DNA from: Arenicola marina
Lineage: Eukaryota > Annelida > Polychaeta > Arenicolidae
Assembly (NCBI GenBank): GCA_964019135.1
Contig: OZ025265.1
Location: forward strand, 22,419,143 to 22,483,142
Length of the DNA stretch: 64,000 bases
Direction of reading: 5' to 3'
Below the pieces are notes generated by a model. It saw only the letters and a program-made list of their open reading frames with translations, made no database searches and had not been told where the DNA came from. Within the stretch, counting starts at the first letter, position 1. Each line of letters opens with the position of its first letter. The position numbers and the translations under genes are program-made. Positions 26,848-36,644 of this stretch are shown in pieces.

Positions 26848-28245
26848 ATCGGTGTAGGTACCCAGATTGGCCCCTAGGTGTCTCAGCAGGTCTGCCACGC
26901 GGTAGAGGCCACAGATCTGGGCCGCTCGCCGTGGAGTCACACCTGAGTAGTCTGGAACGTTGACATCCAACTTGATCCACCTTCTGGATCTGATGAGGAA
27001 CATGAGGAGTTCCATATCACGGCTTACTACAGCCAGGTAAAGGATCGTCCGGCCGCTTCGGGAGTCCCCCTCGTTGACGTCATATCCGACGGAATCGCCA
27101 AGTAGATGGCGCACCACGGCGTAATGACGCCAGGCCGCCGCTAGGTGGAGACACGAGAGGCCGTCGTAATTCAAAATGCCGCCATCTTGGGGGATATTAC
27201 GGACTGGGAGAGTGTATCGAATCTGTCCCACTTCTGAACGGCACACTGGTCGCGTCAGAGCGACCGCGCATTCAAAGTCCCCCAAGCGGCATGCCCAGTG
27301 CAGTGGCGTGTTGCCATGGCGATCTACCACTTCGACGCTGGCGCCCCTAGCGACCAACAGTCTCACTAAGTTTGGTTGGTGGGTCAGGACGCCTAAGTGC
27401 AATGGCGTCTGCATTCGCAAATTTTGTCTGTCCAACCATCTGGATTCGTCCGTTAGACGGAGAATGCGCTCTATGGCGTCTACGTTGTTATTGACCACCG
27501 CCAGGTGCAGACTGTTGTCGCCATCCTCGTCACGGCCATATATGGTTGTCGGGTACATCTCTAACTCTCTGTACAACACGGGTTGCCGCATGGATGAGAG
27601 GCTAACGTTGAAGGGTACTTCGTTGGAAGCATCAGTAATTTTTTGCCAAGCCGCGCGAGGAGTTGGGTTCATATCTCCCAATGGCATATCCTGGGTTTCA
27701 CAGGGTGAAGCAGAGTCCCTTCCAGGCTCAAAACATGCGGTCAGACTTACACCACTGACAGGTGGGTTGCTCGGGTAGGAATGGTAGCATTCTTGCAATG
27801 TCAAAGTCGCGACGCCGTATGCGAGGCATCCGACTGCGGGGTTCTGTGCGCGAGAATCAGAATCCGAATCCGAATCAGAGTCCGCCATTCTTATCACGTG
27901 ATGCCCACCCGCGTCCCGCAAGGTGTCGTGTCGCGGCGTCTCAGTCATTGTGGAACCGGTCGCAAGGTATCCGGAGTGTGCAATCGTTCCTGGATCAGCG
28001 CTGAAGCCCGGATCAGCGCTGAAGCCCGGATCAGCGCTGAAGCCCGGATCAGCCCTGAAGCCCGGATCAGCGCTGAAGCCCGGATCAGCCCTGAAGCCCG
28101 GATCAGCGCTGAAGCCCGAAGCGTCGTCGTAGGGACAGAAATAATGTTCCACATTCTCCTCCACATAGGTCGCCACGTCCGGTGAATCAGCGGCAATTTT
28201 GTTCCTGTCAGACGCCGAAAATCGTCTTCGTTTGGGATTAGACAT
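26809..28245 (-). CDS. IkB/Cactus-like NF-kB inhibitor, copy A
   Basis: Predicted 478-residue inhibitor that would mask Rel/NF-kB nuclear localisation and hold the factor in the cytoplasm. Visible in order: a basic PKRRR motif near residue 4; seven hexapeptide repeats of the GFSADP type (about 44-85); an acidic serine run DSDSDSDSDS (about 122-131); then six ankyrin repeats (about 239-462) with clear signatures such as TPLHLGVLTHQ, RHGNTPLHWACRLGD and YDGLSCLHLAA; and an acidic tail ending DDTDDE. Ankyrin order and spacing match IkB-alpha/Cactus. I chose the ATG at 28245 because a splice acceptor (TTTACAG) lies just upstream and a perfect donor at 28744 is conserved in both copies, so the longer frame upstream of this ATG is intronic. 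No unambiguous DSGxxS phosphodegron is visible. The coding exon has no internal intron. A near-identical paralogue lies at 61869-63356. Confident of the family; the exact vertebrate counterpart is unresolved. Confidence 0.9.
   Translation of the reverse strand: MSNPKRRRFSASDRNKIAADSPDVATYVEENVEHYFCPYDDASGFSADPGFRADPGFSADPGFRADPGFSADPGFSADPGFSADPGTIAHSGYLATGSTMTETPRHDTLRDAGGHHVIRMADSDSDSDSDSRAQNPAVGCLAYGVATLTLQECYHSYPSNPPVSGVSLTACFEPGRDSASPCETQDMPLGDMNPTPRAAWQKITDASNEVPFNVSLSSMRQPVLYRELEMYPTTIYGRDEDGDNSLHLAVVNNNVDAIERILRLTDESRWLDRQNLRMQTPLHLGVLTHQPNLVRLLVARGASVEVVDRHGNTPLHWACRLGDFECAVALTRPVCRSEVGQIRYTLPVRNIPQDGGILNYDGLSCLHLAAAWRHYAVVRHLLGDSVGYDVNEGDSRSGRTILYLAVVSRDMELLMFLIRSRRWIKLDVNVPDYSGVTPRRAAQICGLYRVADLLRHLGANLGTYTDDVDMSGDDTDDE
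27998..28122. repeat. 18-bp coding minisatellite in IkB copy A
   Basis: Seven in-frame 18-bp units of the form GGATCAGCGCTGAAGCCC (plus strand) encode the hexapeptide G-F-[S/R]-A-D-P. S and R units are intermixed, indicating unit-level duplication. Confidence 0.9.
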
Positions 28246-28252
28246 GATGAAA

Positions 28253-28744
28253 CTGTAAATAAAATACAATTCTGGAATATTCGGCAAAAACAAAATTGGT
28301 GAATTTGTTAAGTAATGCTTAAATTCTGAATGCAATGACACATACAATTGAAAAAAAAAATTTTTTATTATAGAATTTCGATATAACGTAAATACACGAA
28401 GAAATTAAGGAAACGAAAGCCAACTTGTCAACGCAATTGTTTAAACCATAACATTAATGCGATTTAGATGTTCTTATTTGTGGACCAGTATTTGATATTA
28501 CGTGGCACGATAAAATCCCCCAAGTTATCGCTCACACAAGAAAGATCATATGCCTATTATATATGCTTGACCCACGCATATACGCTTGAGCGATAATAGG
28601 GATCATGTCAGAAAGTGCTGGATCACCGCAAATCGAAACCTTAGGCCAGCGTTTGATATTGATATAATTTATGGCTATCCATGAATGCCTGATCATATAT
28701 TGCAGTGAGCGCACAGTACAGCTGATAAACATATAATTACTTAC
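28253..28744 (-). other. 5'-UTR intron of IkB copy A
   Basis: A 492-bp intron bounded by GTAAGT and TTTACAG on the minus strand. It contains a near-palindromic segment (about 28525-28597) whose ends are TTATCGCTCA and TGAGCGATAA. The counterpart in copy B is 493 bp and nearly identical. Confidence 0.6.
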
Positions 28745-28745
28745 C

Positions 28746-28900
28746 CAAGGCGTGCTTCAAATGAACATAAACTGCACCCCAATGACAGACTGCAGAATTT
28801 CCGCCTGCAGTATCTTTCTGGGAAGACAACCATACAATATATCAGTAATATTGTGAGCTCCGCACATATTATGGCAATAAGGAGCGCCCTCTGTCGGTGG
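28746..28900 (-). other. probable non-coding first exon of IkB copy A
   Basis: On the minus strand CCTTGG is followed by GTAAGTAAT, a perfect splice donor (intron bases 28744 down to 28253), paired with the acceptor ATTTACAG just before TTTCATC and the start codon. The same donor and acceptor are conserved in copy B. The upstream limit of the exon (transcription start) is not visible, so the outer coordinate is approximate. Confidence 0.6.
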
Positions 28901-28964
28901 TACGCACTTCAGCGAGGCGTTATTACGTTGTGTATTCCCGGCATAAAAAGACAATGTGAAACTT

Positions 28965-28974
28965 GGGAAATCCC
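28965..28974. promoter_or_regulatory. kB site upstream of IkB copy A
   Basis: GGGAAATCCC (GGGATTTCCC on the gene strand) fits the Rel/NF-kB consensus GGGRNWYYCC exactly and lies about 720 bp upstream of the start codon. IkB-alpha and Cactus genes are known Rel targets, so negative feedback is a reasonable inference. The equivalent position for copy B is beyond the window. Confidence 0.5.
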
Positions 28975-29025
28975 ACGGAAAGCCCCACGTCAGCAATCCC
29001 ACCTACCGCTGAGCGTTTCACAGCG

Positions 29026-29290
29026 CCATCGCCTGGGAGACCGACCTTTCCCCCCAGCTGCACTATAACACTCTGAGCTCCTGGTAGACGGACCTCCCCC
29101 CCACCCCCCCCCCAGCTGGACTGTAACACTCTGAGCTCCTGGGAGACCGACCAGCCAACCAGCTGGACTGTAACTCTCTGAACTCCTGGGAGACCGACCA
29201 GCCAACCAGCTGGACTGTAACACTCTGTCCTCCTGGGAGACCGACCAGCCAACCAGCTGGACTGTAACACTCTGAGCTCCTGGGACTGTT
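29026..29290. repeat. about 47-bp tandem repeat (about 5 units)
   Basis: Units contain CAGCTGGACTGTAACACTCT and GAGCTCCTGGGAGACCGACC, just upstream of the IkB copy A promoter region. Confidence 0.85.
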
Positions 29291-30031
29291 GTGGAAAAAC
29301 AGCATCACCAGTGCTGATGTCGTTCATTGGGGTGCCATTTAACAATTCTACCACTTACGCGGCATAATAGACAATAAAGACATTATCTGGATTCACTGGG
29401 TTTTCACTGTTCAGTCTACTGTGAGTATCTTGTTTATTAGAAGGTTTAACATCGAATTTGCTTGGCTCAAACTTACATAGACAGATTTTTCCCCATTAAG
29501 ATTCTCATATTTTACAGATTTGTAACAATTGCCCCCAAGGCATGTATGGACAATTATGGCCGAAACAATATATATGAAACAGCGGTCACCCTCTGGTCTA
29601 GTGGGTAGTGTGGCCTGCTATTGTAGAGTATGCCGATATTTTTACATTTGCAAACACACGGCTTCCATAGGCCGTAATTCGTGATAGCAAATACGAACCA
29701 AACGCTGCCAAACGATATTGCCGGAATTCCTTTGTCCTGGCTCCTATGGTTGAATTCTCGGGGGTTACCGGAATGATGGTTTAAATCCTACTACGTACTT
29801 GTAGTCAGTCCAACCTTGCTGCAGCTACCTCCAAAATATCCACCGCTTGCCACAGTCGTCAAAACCAAACGTGGCCGCTGTCGATCCGGGCGTGCACGGA
29901 AGGACCTTGCCCTGCGCGTACCCATACCATGACAGTTTTAGGACACTACACAGGTGTGACTGTCTGACATGGGCATTGTACGCCCCCGGATAGGGGGGTG
30001 AGGGTGGGGGTGGCGGGTGGGGGGCGTGACA
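29291..30031. other. no gene recognised; weak tRNA-like boxes
   Basis: TGGTCTAGTGGGTAG (about 29595) resembles an A box and GGTTTAAATCC (about 29779) a B box, but they are about 180 bp apart. At best a disrupted SINE. Confidence 0.3.
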
Positions 30032-30330
30032 ATGACCCGGTTTAACTATAACCGGTTTTTGTGCCGGTTGTCCTATTGTTGGTTAGGTTGGGCTAAATCG
30101 AATTATTTTGATTGTATATATGTCGTATCTTCTCGAATTCCATCAATCTGTCTGTCTGTCTTTCTGGTTTCCAACTTCACGATTTTTCTTCATTCTGTCG
30201 TTCTGTCTTTCTGGTTTCCAACTTCACGATTTTTCTTCATTCTGTCGTTCTGTCTTTCTGGTTTCCAACTTCACGACTTTTCTTCATTCTGTCGTTCTGT
30301 CTTTCTGGTTTCCAACTTCACCCAGCTTTG
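30032..30330. repeat. satellite-flank segment plus 47-bp tandem repeat
   Basis: The first 150 bp match 34107-34255 in the same orientation (ACTATAAC, ATATGTCGTATCTTCTCG, TTTCTGGTTTCCAACTT). From about 30150 a 47-bp unit containing TTTCTGGTTTCCAACTTCAC is repeated about four times. Confidence 0.75.
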
Positions 30331-30473
30331 TGGACTTCGCATGCGTGACCCACTTTCCAGCGGTGTGTTGGCAAGCGGGCTCTTTTTGAGGAAACAAAAC
30401 CCTGTGATCTGATTATGCATGAAACTTGCTCGTTGTTCTCAATGTGTGAGACAGCTGCATCTGGTGAGCAGGG

Positions 30474-30674
30474 GCCGTATTCATAATCACCACTTAGGGT
30501 ACGCCACTAGACTTAGCGCGGAGTGGAACATTTGTCGAGCGATTATCGGGTCAAACTACTAAAGTAGTCACCCCAGAAGTAGATTTTCTGAATTAAGAAC
30601 GTGCTCAAATTATATTGAATATGATTTCTTAATCGTGAGCACCACCACAACGAGGGGATTATGAATACTCCAGT
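30474..30674. mobile_element. second, shorter MITE of the same family
   Basis: Starts GGGGCCGTATTCATAATC and ends GAGGGGATTATGAATACT, sharing GTCGAGCGATTATCGGG and CACCACCACAACGAG with the copy at 30867-31114. It lacks a segment before the right end, and its right terminus has decayed. Confidence 0.65.
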
Positions 30675-31160
30675 TTGGTTGGTTCGTTAATCAGGACGCT
30701 TTAACCACTTTGGGCATATCACGTCAATGGGAGAAGGAAGGGAGAGTGGAGCCATGTCCCCGGGAGTAACCCCGTATTCTTTACGAAGAAAGACATGGGC
30801 TCTGTATCCTGCGACCACACAGACATGGCCACCGATCCACGTGCCGTTAGGCTCTCAGGTGCCCTTGGGCCGTATTCATAATCGCCACTTACGCCAAGCC
30901 ACTAGGCTTAGCGCTAAGTGGAAGATTTGTCGAGCGATTATCGGGTTCAAAATACATAAGTAGACACACGAAGTTGATTTTCTAAATTAAATAAGCCCTA
31001 AGTGTATATTGAAGAGAATTTCGTAATCATAAACACCACCACAACGAGCTGGTGGGGCTAAGACGAAAATGCACGTTTCGTGCGTAACTTACGAGGGGAT
31101 TATGAATACGGCCCCAGAGCACTCAATGTGAGCGTTCTAGCCCACTGAGCTATCGCGGAA
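30665..31160 (-). mobile_element. SINE copy interrupted by a MITE
   Basis: SINE in the same orientation as the copy at 55893-56160: tail and body at about 30665-30866, then the tRNA-like head at about 31115-31160 (AGCACTCAATGTGAGCG, CCCACTGAGCTATCG). The two parts are separated by the inserted MITE at 30867-31114. Confidence 0.75.
30867..31114. mobile_element. MITE with GGGCCGTATTCATAAT termini
   Basis: A 248-bp element with perfect 16-bp terminal inverted repeats: GGGCCGTATTCATAAT at the left and its complement ATTATGAATACGGCCC at the right. No coding capacity. It sits inside a SINE, so it is the younger insertion. Confidence 0.8.
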
Positions 31161-31171
31161 TACGGCGCCAG

Positions 31172-31340
31172 GAGCCGTATTCATAAATCACACTTAGGCT
31201 TCGCATATCTACTTAGCGCTAAGTGGAGATCCGAAAGTCATTTTAGCCAATTTCTAAACCATAGATGGTGTTAGGTAGTTGGTGAGTGGCTAAGGTCTTG
31301 ATCAACTTTGGCTGCTTATTAATTATAGTGCATTTTAGGT
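31172..31340. mobile_element. possible third, divergent MITE end
   Basis: GAGCCGTATTCATAAATCAC and CTTAGCGCTAAGTGGA resemble the left part of the two neighbouring MITEs. The remainder diverges and no right terminus was found. Confidence 0.35.
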
Positions 31341-32249
31341 AGTTGAAATGCGCATGTCCCTACAATCTGGTTAGAGGCAAACACGTGCATACTACAATAG
31401 GGGGGGGGGGGGAGGGTGCAAGGGGCGGGGGGGCGTGTTCCCAAATCACGCAGAATAAATGTCTTTATCCCCAGGTCACGATGAATTTAATGGAGAACTC
31501 CCCGCATACAATGGAAGGGGCGGATACATGATACAAATTTCCCAACTCACTGTTATTTAGTATCAAAATTTGCAGTTTACGATTAACGAAAATCATTGAT
31601 CCAGAGGGTCGGCTAATGTCTCATTCCCAGTTCACGAAAAATTGTTTTCCTCATTCCCAGTTCACGATGAAATGGGAAGCCCGTTACCGAGGAACGTAAA
31701 TAACCCTTGCCATCCTCCCACCCCCCACTCCCCCCCACCTACTATCCAACATGGCGCCCTTTCCCTTTCGGAAACCACACAGAAACCCCGCTTATGATAC
31801 CGGAAGTGCGTCATCGTGTGTCGAAGGGATAGGTGGGTGTTTTATGCCACCTTTGAGCGCCCACTGACTGTGACTGGCATGGTGGCAAAAAACAACACAG
31901 AATTTGTGCAGCGTTGGTAAAGAATAAATAAGAATAAAGTCTTCTGACCCTTCTCTAATATGCTGTCACCGTTCAACTTCACATTGACCCTGCATTAATA
32001 TGCCGTCACCCTTCAGTTTCATATTGATTCTGCGTTAACATGCGCTTTATTGACCCTTCAATTATATTCCGTTTTGCAGTGCTATACCAGCAGCCTTTGG
32101 CTTGCGAAAGAAAGTTATTGCCGTTTTGCCTTCGTGTAGCAAACTAAGAACAATATATTAAGACTATAATGTCTTCAGAAAAATTGGTTGTTAAAAATAG
32201 GATCATAACAGAGTAACATGTCTTGGCCGAGCTTTTGCACCAGCCCCCC

Positions 32250-34130
32250 AATATTGTCACTTTTTCACGAAATATGTAATCTTTCTGGATTCTACCACAT
32301 TCCCAAAAGCATAGAGAGGTATGCCACCTATGTTATTTAGTAGCCCAATATAACCCAAAATGGCCCTAGAAAGTGTAAATTGGCATAGAATCTGGTTATA
32401 GTGTAACCGTGTCATTGTATAGCCAATATTGTCACGTTTTCACCGACATATGTCGTTTTTCTGGATTCTACGACATTCCCAAAGGCATAGAGAGCTATGC
32501 CACCTATGTTGTTTAGTAGCCCAATATAACCCAAAATGCCCATAGAAAGTACAACTTGGCACAGAATTTGGTTATAGTGTAACCGTGTCATTGTATAACC
32601 TTACCCCTCGAAAAAAAGCCACCTTTTCGCCGAAATATGTCAACTTTCTCGACTTTACCACATTCCCAAAGGCATAGAGAGTTATGCCATCTATGTTATT
32701 TAGTAGCCCAATATAACCTAAATGACCCTAAAACACAAAATCTGCTTATAGTGTAACCGGGCCATTGTATAACCTTAGCCCTCGAAAGAAGTCACCTTTT
32801 CGCCGAAATGAGTCAACTTTCTGGATTCTACCACATTCCCAAAAAGCATAGAAAGCTATGCCACCTATGTTATATAGTAGCCCAATAACACCCAAAATTA
32901 CCCTAGAAAATTCAACTTGGCACATAATCTGGTTTCAGTGTAACCGGGTCATTGTTTAACCAATATTGTCACTTTTTCAATGAAATGAGTTATCTTTCTT
33001 GATTCTACCACATTCCCAAAGGCATAGAGAGCTATGCCACCTATGTTATTTAGTAGCCCAATATAACCCAAAATGACCCTAGAAAGTTCAACTTGGCACA
33101 GAATTTGGTTATAGTGTAACCGTGTCATTGTATAACCAATATTGTCACTTTTTCACCGAAATAGGTTATATTGCCCTATAAACGACATATGTCGGTGAAA
33201 AAGTGACAATATTGGTTATACAATGACACGGTTACACTATAACCAGATTCTGTGCCAAGTTGAACTTTCTAGGGCAATTTTGGGTGTTATTGGGCTACTA
33301 AATAACATAGGTGGCATAGCTCTCTATGCGTTTGGGAATGAGGTAGAATCCAGAAAGATAACTCATTTCATTGAAAAAGTGACAATATTGGTTATACGAT
33401 GACCCGGTTACACTATAACCAAATTCTGTGCCAAGATGAACGTTTTAGGGTCATTTTAGGTTATGTTGGGCTACTAAATAACATAGGTGGCATAGCTCTT
33501 TATGCCTTTGGAAATGTGGTAGAATCCAGAAAGACGACATATTTCGGTGAAAAAGTGATTATTTGTTATACAATGACACGGTTACACTATAACCTGATTC
33601 TGTGCCAAGTTGAACTTTCTAGGGCAAGTTTGGGTGTTATTGGGCTACTAAATAACATAGGTGGCATAGCTCTTTATGCCTTTGGAAATGTGGTAGAATC
33701 TAGAAAGACGACACATTTTGGTGAAAAGGAGACAATCGTAGTTATACAATGACACGGTTACACTATAACCAGATTCTGTGCCACGTTGAACTTTCTAGGG
33801 CAATTTTGGGTGTTATTGGGCTACTAAATAACGTAGGTGGCATAGCTCTCTATGCCTTTGGGAATGTGGTAGTATCCAGAAGGTTGACATATTTCGGCGA
33901 AAAGGTGACTTTTTTTCGAGGGGTAAGGTTATACAATGACACGGTTACACTATAACCAAATTATGTGCCAAGTTGTATTTTTGAGGGTCATTTGGGTTAT
34001 ATTGGGCTACTAAATAACATAGGTGGCATAGCTCTCTATGCCTTTGGGAATGTGGTGGAGGCCAGAAAATGACACATTTTGGTGAAAAAGAGACAATCGT
34101 GGTTATACAATGACACGGTTTCACTATAAC
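32250..34130. repeat. head-to-head satellite array (5 + 5 units, large palindrome)
   Basis: Five units of about 175-187 bp in one orientation (CATTCCCAAA landmarks at about 32298, 32474, 32661, 32834, 33011), then five in the opposite orientation (landmarks at about 33331, 33507, 33681, 33857, 34043). The inner arms meet around 33160-33191 with a 32-nt spacer, flanked by at least 50 bp of near-perfect inverted repeat (GTCACTTTTTCACCGA / TCGGTGAAAAAGTGAC). Short open frames in it are repeat by-products. Confidence 0.9.
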
Positions 34131-34255
34131 GGGACCTTATACCGGTTGTGCTGTTGTTGGTTATCTTGGGCTATGTCGAATTAATTTGAGTGTATATGTC
34201 GTATCTTCTCGAATTCCATCATTCTGTCTGTCTGTCTTTCTGGTTTCCAACTTTA
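34107..34255. repeat. flank of satellite array, direct repeat of 30032-30180
   Basis: Follows the last satellite unit. Shares TTGTTGGTTA, ATATGTCGTATCTTCTCG and CTGTCTTTCTGGTTTCCAAC with the 30-kb segment, without the tandem expansion seen there. Confidence 0.7.
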
Positions 34256-34424
34256 CCCAGCTCGTTTTAGCCGTTTATCCACGGCTATCTATCTATATTC
34301 GTCTTGTCAAATTTAATCAGGGTCCGTAATAACAGTATGTGTCTCGAATAGCCTGTGTAACATAATAACCTGTCCGGCCGTGATAACCTGTCCGGCCATG
34401 GGTCTTTCATGCCACTAACTCAAA

Positions 34425-34496
34425 CCAAAACCCTAATACTAACCCAAACCCTAACCCTGGCCCTAACCTAATCCTAACCTAACCCTAAACCTAACA
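34425..34496. repeat. degenerate interstitial telomere-like repeat
   Basis: About 70 bp of imperfect CCCTAA-type units (AACCCTAACCCTGGCCCTAA and variants such as CCTAACCTAACC), i.e. TTAGGG on the minus strand, the metazoan telomere motif. Too degenerate and short to be a functional telomere. Confidence 0.7.
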
Positions 34497-35734
34497 TACA
34501 TGCGCTATTTACATAGTAACCCCATTCGCTGCGCATGCGCACACGTCAGCCGGACACTTTACCACGGCAGACTGGTTATCATGCTACAGCCTGCGACCTC
34601 GCACCAACCTGCACAACCAGCACTGTCACACCGGACGCCTAGAGATTCGCTCTGGTGACCCCGGACGGGTCTGAAAACCTCACGATCGTATCCTGGTCAC
34701 GGCACCAAATGTAGTCTTTGTGACGCTCGCATTTAAGGTGCGCGTATGTGAGGTATATGACTCAGAACTGTATTAATTCTAGCCATACATGACCATTACA
34801 AGCAAAGAGCCGTGTAAGTGTATTAATTCGAGAAACTTCTTAGTGGCGAATCGCTACCTGGGTAAATGGGTTTCGTTTTTGACCTAGCATGCAGAGCTCA
34901 AGGTTCACATTTCAGGGGCCGGCTCGATAGATCAGTGAGTGGCCACCTGAGAGCCTAACGGTACGTGGATCAGTCTTTCGAGCCCCACTGTGGCCATGTC
35001 TGTGTCGTCGCAGGAAAAAGATCCCATGTGTTTGTGTGACGTCAAATGTAGGTCGGCGTTGCATTGTGGGTAAACTGGTCCTGTATTTACACCTGAACTC
35101 TTAAATGGCATATATTTCAGATATTTTACCGCCTTTCGACTTCAGTAAAGGCGCCGGGAGTAAGAATACAGTTCGTAGATTGCAAAAATGGCAATATTTG
35201 AAAAATTAGTTGACACATTTAGCGCCGGGAGCTTTCGAAAGAACTCTACACAGAACAGTGTTGTGCTGTTCAAAACCTACACATTGGTGGTGGTTTTGAT
35301 GTCAGAGCTACGGCTGCCACGGAGCGTCAACACCCGCTTCAACGCCTTGTATTTGCATAACTAATAGCTGAATCGCCACATCAATCACGTGCCCGCCTTC
35401 TACGAACATTTGTGAAACATTTACAACTACTTTCGAAGCAAGACTTACCACTATTCAGTGTTACAGGGCAACGTTTGACACTCGCCACGCAAATTTGCTC
35501 GATTAGCCACAACTTCGGGGCTAGGGGCGCTGTTTCACTGCTCACTCTCCGTCGTAGAGGGTGGTTTTAGCCTTCTCCTATTGCCTGACGCAAAAAACCC
35601 GTGCTCCGCTAGGGCTCCATTATATCTCTGTTGCCGCCTACATCCTCAATGCATTTCACACTCGCTCGCCAGGGCGGCGCTGCGCAAATTGATAGGAAAA
35701 ATGCGTCGCGCATTTCTGCACAATAGTGCCGGGG
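34497..35734. other. no gene recognised
   Basis: Apart from the SINE head at 34917-35045, nothing recognised. Confidence 0.6.
34917..35045 (+). mobile_element. SINE head fragment
   Basis: Matches the 5' part of the same SINE, including CCACCTGAGAGCCTAACGG and the B-box-like TTTCGAGCCCC. The A-box region is degraded (GATAGATCAGTGAG) and the 3' part is absent. Confidence 0.6.
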
Positions 35735-36440
35735 ACCCAGTCTAAGCATAATAATTTCAATTAAAACTTTTTCGATAGGGTACAAGCTGTTTTTTGCTGT
35801 GTTAAATATACAGAGCTCGTTATTGTTGTATGCTTTATTCTTGAAAATTATAATGATAGAAGAAATCACAGCTGATTTGACAATTTTTCAAGAACCTTGA
35901 AATTTGCCTCCTGCCGACAGCAGCGGTAAAAGCGGAGCTTGCGTGGCGCCACCTAGCCTCGGGAGACCCACTCTGTTCCGCCGTTGGGTCTCGGTTATAG
36001 CCTGGGTTTCGCTCGGGGACTTTTAAACCGAGGCGCATTTGGAAATGCTGAATTATCTGGAGGCACACTGGCGTTAAATATCACATTTTTGTATTGATTA
36101 GTCTTTCAGCTATCACATTCTTCCAAACAATCAAAAAGATTGATCACCTGTATGTGTGTTTGCAAGACAATTTACGAAGCACCAAGGTCCGAACCGGGCG
36201 CCGTATTTGCTTTTGGCGCGTGCTGGTGCCTGTGGTTCCCAAACTTTGAATAATCTGTGACAGAGGGCGCTGCTATTGTCCTTTACTGCAAATTGCCCGT
36301 CTGACAGCGCCATCTAGCGAAGAGTCATACGCTGGGAACCAAGTTGCATTCACCAGGTACCAGCATGAATGGAGTGGGTCTCCCGAGGCTAGGCGCCACC
36401 GTGCGTGGAGCTTGTGTCTCGAGCTGTTTGAAGTTCGTCT
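35735..36440. repeat. dispersed repeat, copy 1 (interrupted by MITE)
   Basis: About 260 bp of unique-looking sequence split by the MITE at 35954-36392. It shares GGGTACAAG, TTTATTCTTGA, AATTATAATGAT and AGCGGTAAAAGCGG in order with 57745-57990. Confidence 0.6.
35954..36392. mobile_element. hAT-like MITE with 8-bp target duplication
   Basis: A 439-bp non-coding element with about 19-bp perfect inverted ends (TAGCCTCGGGAGACCCACT and its complement). It is flanked by GCGCCACC at 35946-35953 and 36393-36400. An 8-bp duplication is typical of hAT elements. A related repeat at about 57745-57990 has a single GCGCCACC at the matching point and serves as an empty site. Confidence 0.8.
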
Positions 36441-36644
36441 TTGAGTCTGTGGTGTTCATTATCAACTGAATTATAGCAGCGCAGGAATGTATTTTGGGCT
36501 TAATGTTCTGTGAACTTTCGCTGGTTTCTCTTTGGGTTTGAGGTTAATAATACTAACTCACGCGTTACGCTGCCCGGTAGTTTAATCCCGTGTTATAACT
36601 ATGCATAGTGGCGATGCGAGTGTGTTGTGGCGTGTCACGCCAGT

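Noticed and set aside
27176-28185. Plus-strand frames opposite the IkB genes
   Set aside because: Shadows of the real coding strand; the protein family match is only on minus.
28246-28347. N-terminal extension of IkB copy A from the ATG at 28347
   Set aside because: It lies upstream of a conserved splice acceptor, within the 5'-UTR intron; the same holds for 63357-63458 in copy B.
29584-29790. Split tRNA gene
   Set aside because: A- and B-box-like motifs are about 180 bp apart and no cloverleaf can be drawn.
33399-33955. Short plus-strand frames in the satellite
   Set aside because: Repeat-unit translations without conservation or start context.
30032-34255. Flanking direct repeats as ends of an LTR element
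   Set aside because: No primer-binding site, polypurine tract or coding sequence in between; the interior is SINE, MITE and satellite.
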